A stretch of DNA of 55,792 bases from DAISJD01 sp036821645 (GTDB taxonomy: Bacteria; Pseudomonadota; Alphaproteobacteria; ATCC43930; CGMCC-115725): positions 1 to 55,792 of the forward strand of contig DAISJD010000008.1 in the NCBI GenBank assembly GCA_036821645.1, written 5' to 3'. Below, piece after piece: positions 53,181-55,792 of the stretch; the stretch's first letter is position 1; every line of letters starts with the position of its first letter. The position numbers were made by a program, and so were the translations under genes. The notes under the pieces are model-generated. The model searched no databases, had not been told where the DNA came from, and was given only the letters and a program-made list of their open reading frames with translations.

Positions 53181-53987
53181 ATGACCACGACCGGCCCCCT
53201 TCATCAGTACCGCACCATCTGGATTTCCGATGTGCATCTGGGCACGCGCGGGTGTCAGGCCGAGTTTTTGCTGGATTTTCTGCGCCACACGGAATCGGAA
53301 AAACTCTATCTCGTCGGCGATATTTTCGATGGCTGGCGGCTGAAAAAATCCTGGTATTGGACCCAAAGCCACAATGACGTGGTGCAAAAATTGCTGCGCA
53401 AGGCGCGCAAGGGGACCGAGGTCATTTACATTCCCGGCAATCACGATGAGTGTTTGCGGGATTTTTCCGCCTCGAATCTCGTGTTCGGCGGCATCCAATT
53501 GCAGGATGACACGATTCACGTCACAGCCGACGGCAAGAAATTGTTGATTCTGCACGGCGACTTCTTCGATGGGGTCGTCACCCATGCGAAATGGTTGGCG
53601 CTGTTGGGCGACTGGGCCTACACGATCATGCTGGGCGTCAACGGGATCTATAACAAGATCCGGCGCTATTTCGGCTATGATTATTGGTCGCTGTCGGCCT
53701 ATCTCAAATCCAAGGTGAAAAACGCGGTCGAGTTTATCGGCAATTACGAGAAAACCATCGCGGACGAGGCCAAAAAGCGCGGGGTGGACGGGATCGTCTG
53801 CGGCCATATTCACAAGGCGCAAATGCGCATGATCGATGGAATCCTCTATTGCAACGATGGCGACTGGGTGGAAAGCTGTTCGGCCTTGGTCGAACATCTG
53901 GACGGACGGCTCGAAATCGTTCATTGGATGGAGCGTCGCCGCTTCGATCCGTTGACTAGGCAAATCATCCCTGCCCTCGCCACCTGA
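53181..53987 (+). CDS. Calcineurin-like metallophosphoesterase (UDP-diacylglucosamine diphosphatase-like)
   Basis: A 268-residue metallophosphoesterase with the metal ligands DVHLGTRGC, VGDIFDG, PGNHDE, HGDFFDGV and VCGHIHKAQM, the ordered set of the LpxH/calcineurin family. Many alphaproteobacteria carry this relative although LpxI usually performs that lipid A step. ATG 53181 is the family start. The glycosyltransferase gene 42 nt downstream suggests a cell-envelope role. Confidence 0.9.
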   Translation: MTTTGPLHQYRTIWISDVHLGTRGCQAEFLLDFLRHTESEKLYLVGDIFDGWRLKKSWYWTQSHNDVVQKLLRKARKGTEVIYIPGNHDECLRDFSASNLVFGGIQLQDDTIHVTADGKKLLILHGDFFDGVVTHAKWLALLGDWAYTIMLGVNGIYNKIRRYFGYDYWSLSAYLKSKVKNAVEFIGNYEKTIADEAKKRGVDGIVCGHIHKAQMRMIDGILYCNDGDWVESCSALVEHLDGRLEIVHWMERRRFDPLTRQIIPALAT

Positions 53988-54029
53988 TCGGGGACGGGCG
54001 GAACGCTCTCTAACCCCGATCGGACCTCA

Positions 54030-55028
54030 ATGAAGATCGCCATCGTCACCGATGCCTGGCTCCCGCAAACCAACGGAGTCGTTAGAACCCTCACCTCGTT
54101 GAAGCGCGAGTTGGAACGGGTCGGGCATACGGTCTTGATGATCACGCCGGATCGATTCACGACCATTCCCTTGCCGACCTATGCCGAAATCCGTCTCGCC
54201 ATCGCCCCCGGCGGCGAGGTCGAGCGGATCTTGAACGAGGCGAAACCCGACGCGATCCATCTCGTCACCGAAGGGCCATTGGGCTATGCCGCCCGGCGTT
54301 ATTGCAGGCGGCGACATTTGCCTTTCACCACCTCGTTCCACACGAAATTTCCCGATTACATTCAGGCCCGCTGGGGCGTGCCGCAAAGCTGGACCTATGA
54401 AATTCTGCGCCGGTTTCACGCCCCGGCCGCCACCACCATGGTCGCGACCGACTCGGTCCGGCGCGAATTGGAAGCCTATGGGTTTCAGCAATTGAAACGC
54501 TGGACGCGCGGTGTCGATCTCACCTCGTTCCGCCCGCTGGCCAAGACCCCGATCGACCTGCCCCGGCCGCTTTTTCTTTATGTCGGTCGGTTGGCGGTGG
54601 AAAAGAACCTGCCCGCCTTTCTCGATCTGCCGCTGCCCGGCACCAAACTCATCGTCGGCGACGGGCCGCAGCGCGCGGAATTGGAACGGCGTTATCCCGA
54701 TGTCCGATTCGTCGGCCGGCAAGAAGGCGACGATCTCGCCTATTACTATGGGATCAGCGACGCCTTCGTCTTTCCGAGCCGCACGGACACGTTCGGCCTC
54801 GTCATGCTCGAAGCCCTGGCCTCCGGCCTGCCGATCGCGGCCTTTCCGGTTTCGGGACCGATCGATGTGATCGAAAGTTCCGGCGTCGGGGTTTTGAGCG
54901 AAGATCTCTACAGCGCCGCAATGCAGGCGCTTGAGATCGATGCCGAAGCCTGCCGGGCACGGGCGCAGGAATTCACCTGGGCCGCCTCGGCCGAGCAATT
55001 CCTATCCAACCTGCACCCTGTGCGCTGA
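54030..55028 (+). CDS. GT4-family glycosyltransferase
   Basis: A 332-residue GT-B glycosyltransferase. The N-terminal domain has IVTDAWLPQTNGVVRTLTSLKRELERVGH; the donor-binding domain has LYVGRLAVEKNL, LIVGDGPQRAELERR and the EX7E-like SDAFVFPSRTDTFGLVMLEALASGLPIAA. It is probably a cytoplasmic mannosyl- or glucosyltransferase acting on a lipid. It forms a set with the phosphoesterase and the acyltransferase downstream. Confidence 0.92.
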   Translation: MKIAIVTDAWLPQTNGVVRTLTSLKRELERVGHTVLMITPDRFTTIPLPTYAEIRLAIAPGGEVERILNEAKPDAIHLVTEGPLGYAARRYCRRRHLPFTTSFHTKFPDYIQARWGVPQSWTYEILRRFHAPAATTMVATDSVRRELEAYGFQQLKRWTRGVDLTSFRPLAKTPIDLPRPLFLYVGRLAVEKNLPAFLDLPLPGTKLIVGDGPQRAELERRYPDVRFVGRQEGDDLAYYYGISDAFVFPSRTDTFGLVMLEALASGLPIAAFPVSGPIDVIESSGVGVLSEDLYSAAMQALEIDAEACRARAQEFTWAASAEQFLSNLHPVR

Positions 55029-55048
55029 CCAGAACGAAACCAACCGAT

Positions 55049-55792
55049 ATGGGGCTCGTCCGCCGCATTCTCCGTTCCGAGGCCACCCATCGCCTGATTT
55101 GCGGGCTGATTGCGGGCTATATCGGCCTCATCCATCGCACCACCCGCTGGCAGGTGATCGGCGGCGATTATCCCGGTTGCTATTGGGATCAGGATCGCCC
55201 CTTCATCCTCGCCTTTTGGCATGGTCGTCTCTTGATGCTGCCGGTCGCCTGGCGGCGCGGGCGCTATCTCGGCATGTTGATTTCCGGTCATCGCGACGGG
55301 CGGATCATCGGCGATGCCGTGGCCTATTACGGGCTTACCACCATCACCGGATCGCGGACCAAAGGGGGTATGGCGGCCCTGCGCACGATGGTCCGCACCT
55401 TGACCAAGGATCGCCAATCGGTCGGCATTACCCCCGACGGCCCGCGCGGGCCCGCCATGCGGATGACACCGGGCATCGTCGCAACCGCCCGCCTCTCGGG
55501 ATCGCCGATCATTCCGTTTGCCTATGCAACGACCCGGCGGCGGATTTTGGGCACCTGGGACAGTTTTCACCTGCCCTTGCCGTTCGGACGCGGCGTGTTT
55601 TTGTGGGGGGAACCGATCGTCGTGCCGCCCGACGCCGACGAGGCGCGCCAAACCGCGCTGCTGCACGAAATCGAAGCCGCCATGATCGCGCTGACCCAAG
55701 ATGCCGATCGGCGCTGCGGCCATCGCCCGGTCGAACCCGCCCCAGGAACTGACCCAGAAACTGGCCCAGAAACACCCCGAAAGACCGCCCCG
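55049..55792 (+). CDS. DUF374 lysophospholipid acyltransferase-like protein, 3' end missing
   Basis: The frame from ATG 55049 is open to the window edge (248 codons). It contains PFILAFWHGRLLMLPVAWRR, LISGHRDGRIIGDAVAYYGL, SRTKGGMAALRTM and GITPDGPRGPAM, the signature blocks of DUF374 proteins, which are inner-membrane acyltransferase-like enzymes of lipid A or phospholipid metabolism. The C terminus is Pro-rich. It is 20 nt from the glycosyltransferase gene and completes an envelope-biogenesis cluster. Confidence 0.92.
   Translation, partial: MGLVRRILRSEATHRLICGLIAGYIGLIHRTTRWQVIGGDYPGCYWDQDRPFILAFWHGRLLMLPVAWRRGRYLGMLISGHRDGRIIGDAVAYYGLTTITGSRTKGGMAALRTMVRTLTKDRQSVGITPDGPRGPAMRMTPGIVATARLSGSPIIPFAYATTRRRILGTWDSFHLPLPFGRGVFLWGEPIVVPPDADEARQTALLHEIEAAMIALTQDADRRCGHRPVEPAPGTDPETGPETPRKTAP

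Overview
The window looks like a chromosomal segment of an alphaproteobacterium, probably of the Rhodospirillales. The evidence is a ChvI/ChvG pair followed by an HprK/RapZ/EIIA/HPr/EI phosphotransferase cluster, an ECF sigma factor with an NrsF-type anti-sigma factor, HslVU, and GC-rich host genes. The genus cannot be fixed from the sequence alone.

Region 1 (1-7.3 kb): the end of a chemotaxis receptor gene, then a type II-C CRISPR-Cas locus. It has 16 identical 36-bp repeats plus a degenerate outer repeat, cas2, cas1, a 1103-residue Cas9, and a divergent tracrRNA with an obvious anti-repeat and terminator. The repeats carry an extended -10 box, as in Neisseria-type arrays, so each spacer may have its own promoter. 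Region 2 (7.3-31.8 kb) is ordinary chromosome. It holds an ABC-2 exporter; a TPR protein and an ECF sigma/NrsF pair that share twin divergent GTAACC-N15-CGAA promoters; acetyl-CoA synthetase with a LuxR-type regulator; ChvI/ChvG with the regulatory PTS, in which hprK and rapZ have no stop codon between them; alkB; a di-haem cytochrome; and hslVU.

Region 3 (32,559-48,591) is a complete 16.0-kb Tn7-like transposon inserted in comM. Both ends start with the same TGTCATTTTTA terminal sequence, multiple TnsB-type sites follow, and the insertion is flanked by the 5-bp duplication ACCCC. Removing the element and one ACCCC copy restores the ComM reading frame. The core is tnsA-tnsB-tnsC-tniQ and a Cys-rich fifth gene. 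A TnsE-like gene sits alone at the far end in the opposite direction. The cargo is visibly AT-richer and different in character from the host.

The most unusual part is the cargo. A ComEC-like metallo-beta-lactamase-fold protein ending in Ala-Gly is translationally coupled to an E2-E1-JAB triple-fusion protein, a bacterial ubiquitin-like conjugation and deconjugation enzyme. The promoter of this pair is overlapped by a perfect CIRCE element, the operator of the heat-shock repressor HrcA. A second ComEC-like protein and a four-helix membrane protein converge on it, and an XRE-ImmA regulator/protease module lies behind it. No CD-NTase is present, so this is not ordinary CBASS. My working hypothesis is a chaperonin-sensing, transposon-borne defence or stress system.

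Region 4 (48.6-55.8 kb): the 5' part of comM, two SDR oxidoreductases divergent from a LysR regulator, about 0.8 kb without a recognisable gene, and a cell-envelope set (metallophosphoesterase, glycosyltransferase, and a DUF374 acyltransferase cut off by the window end).
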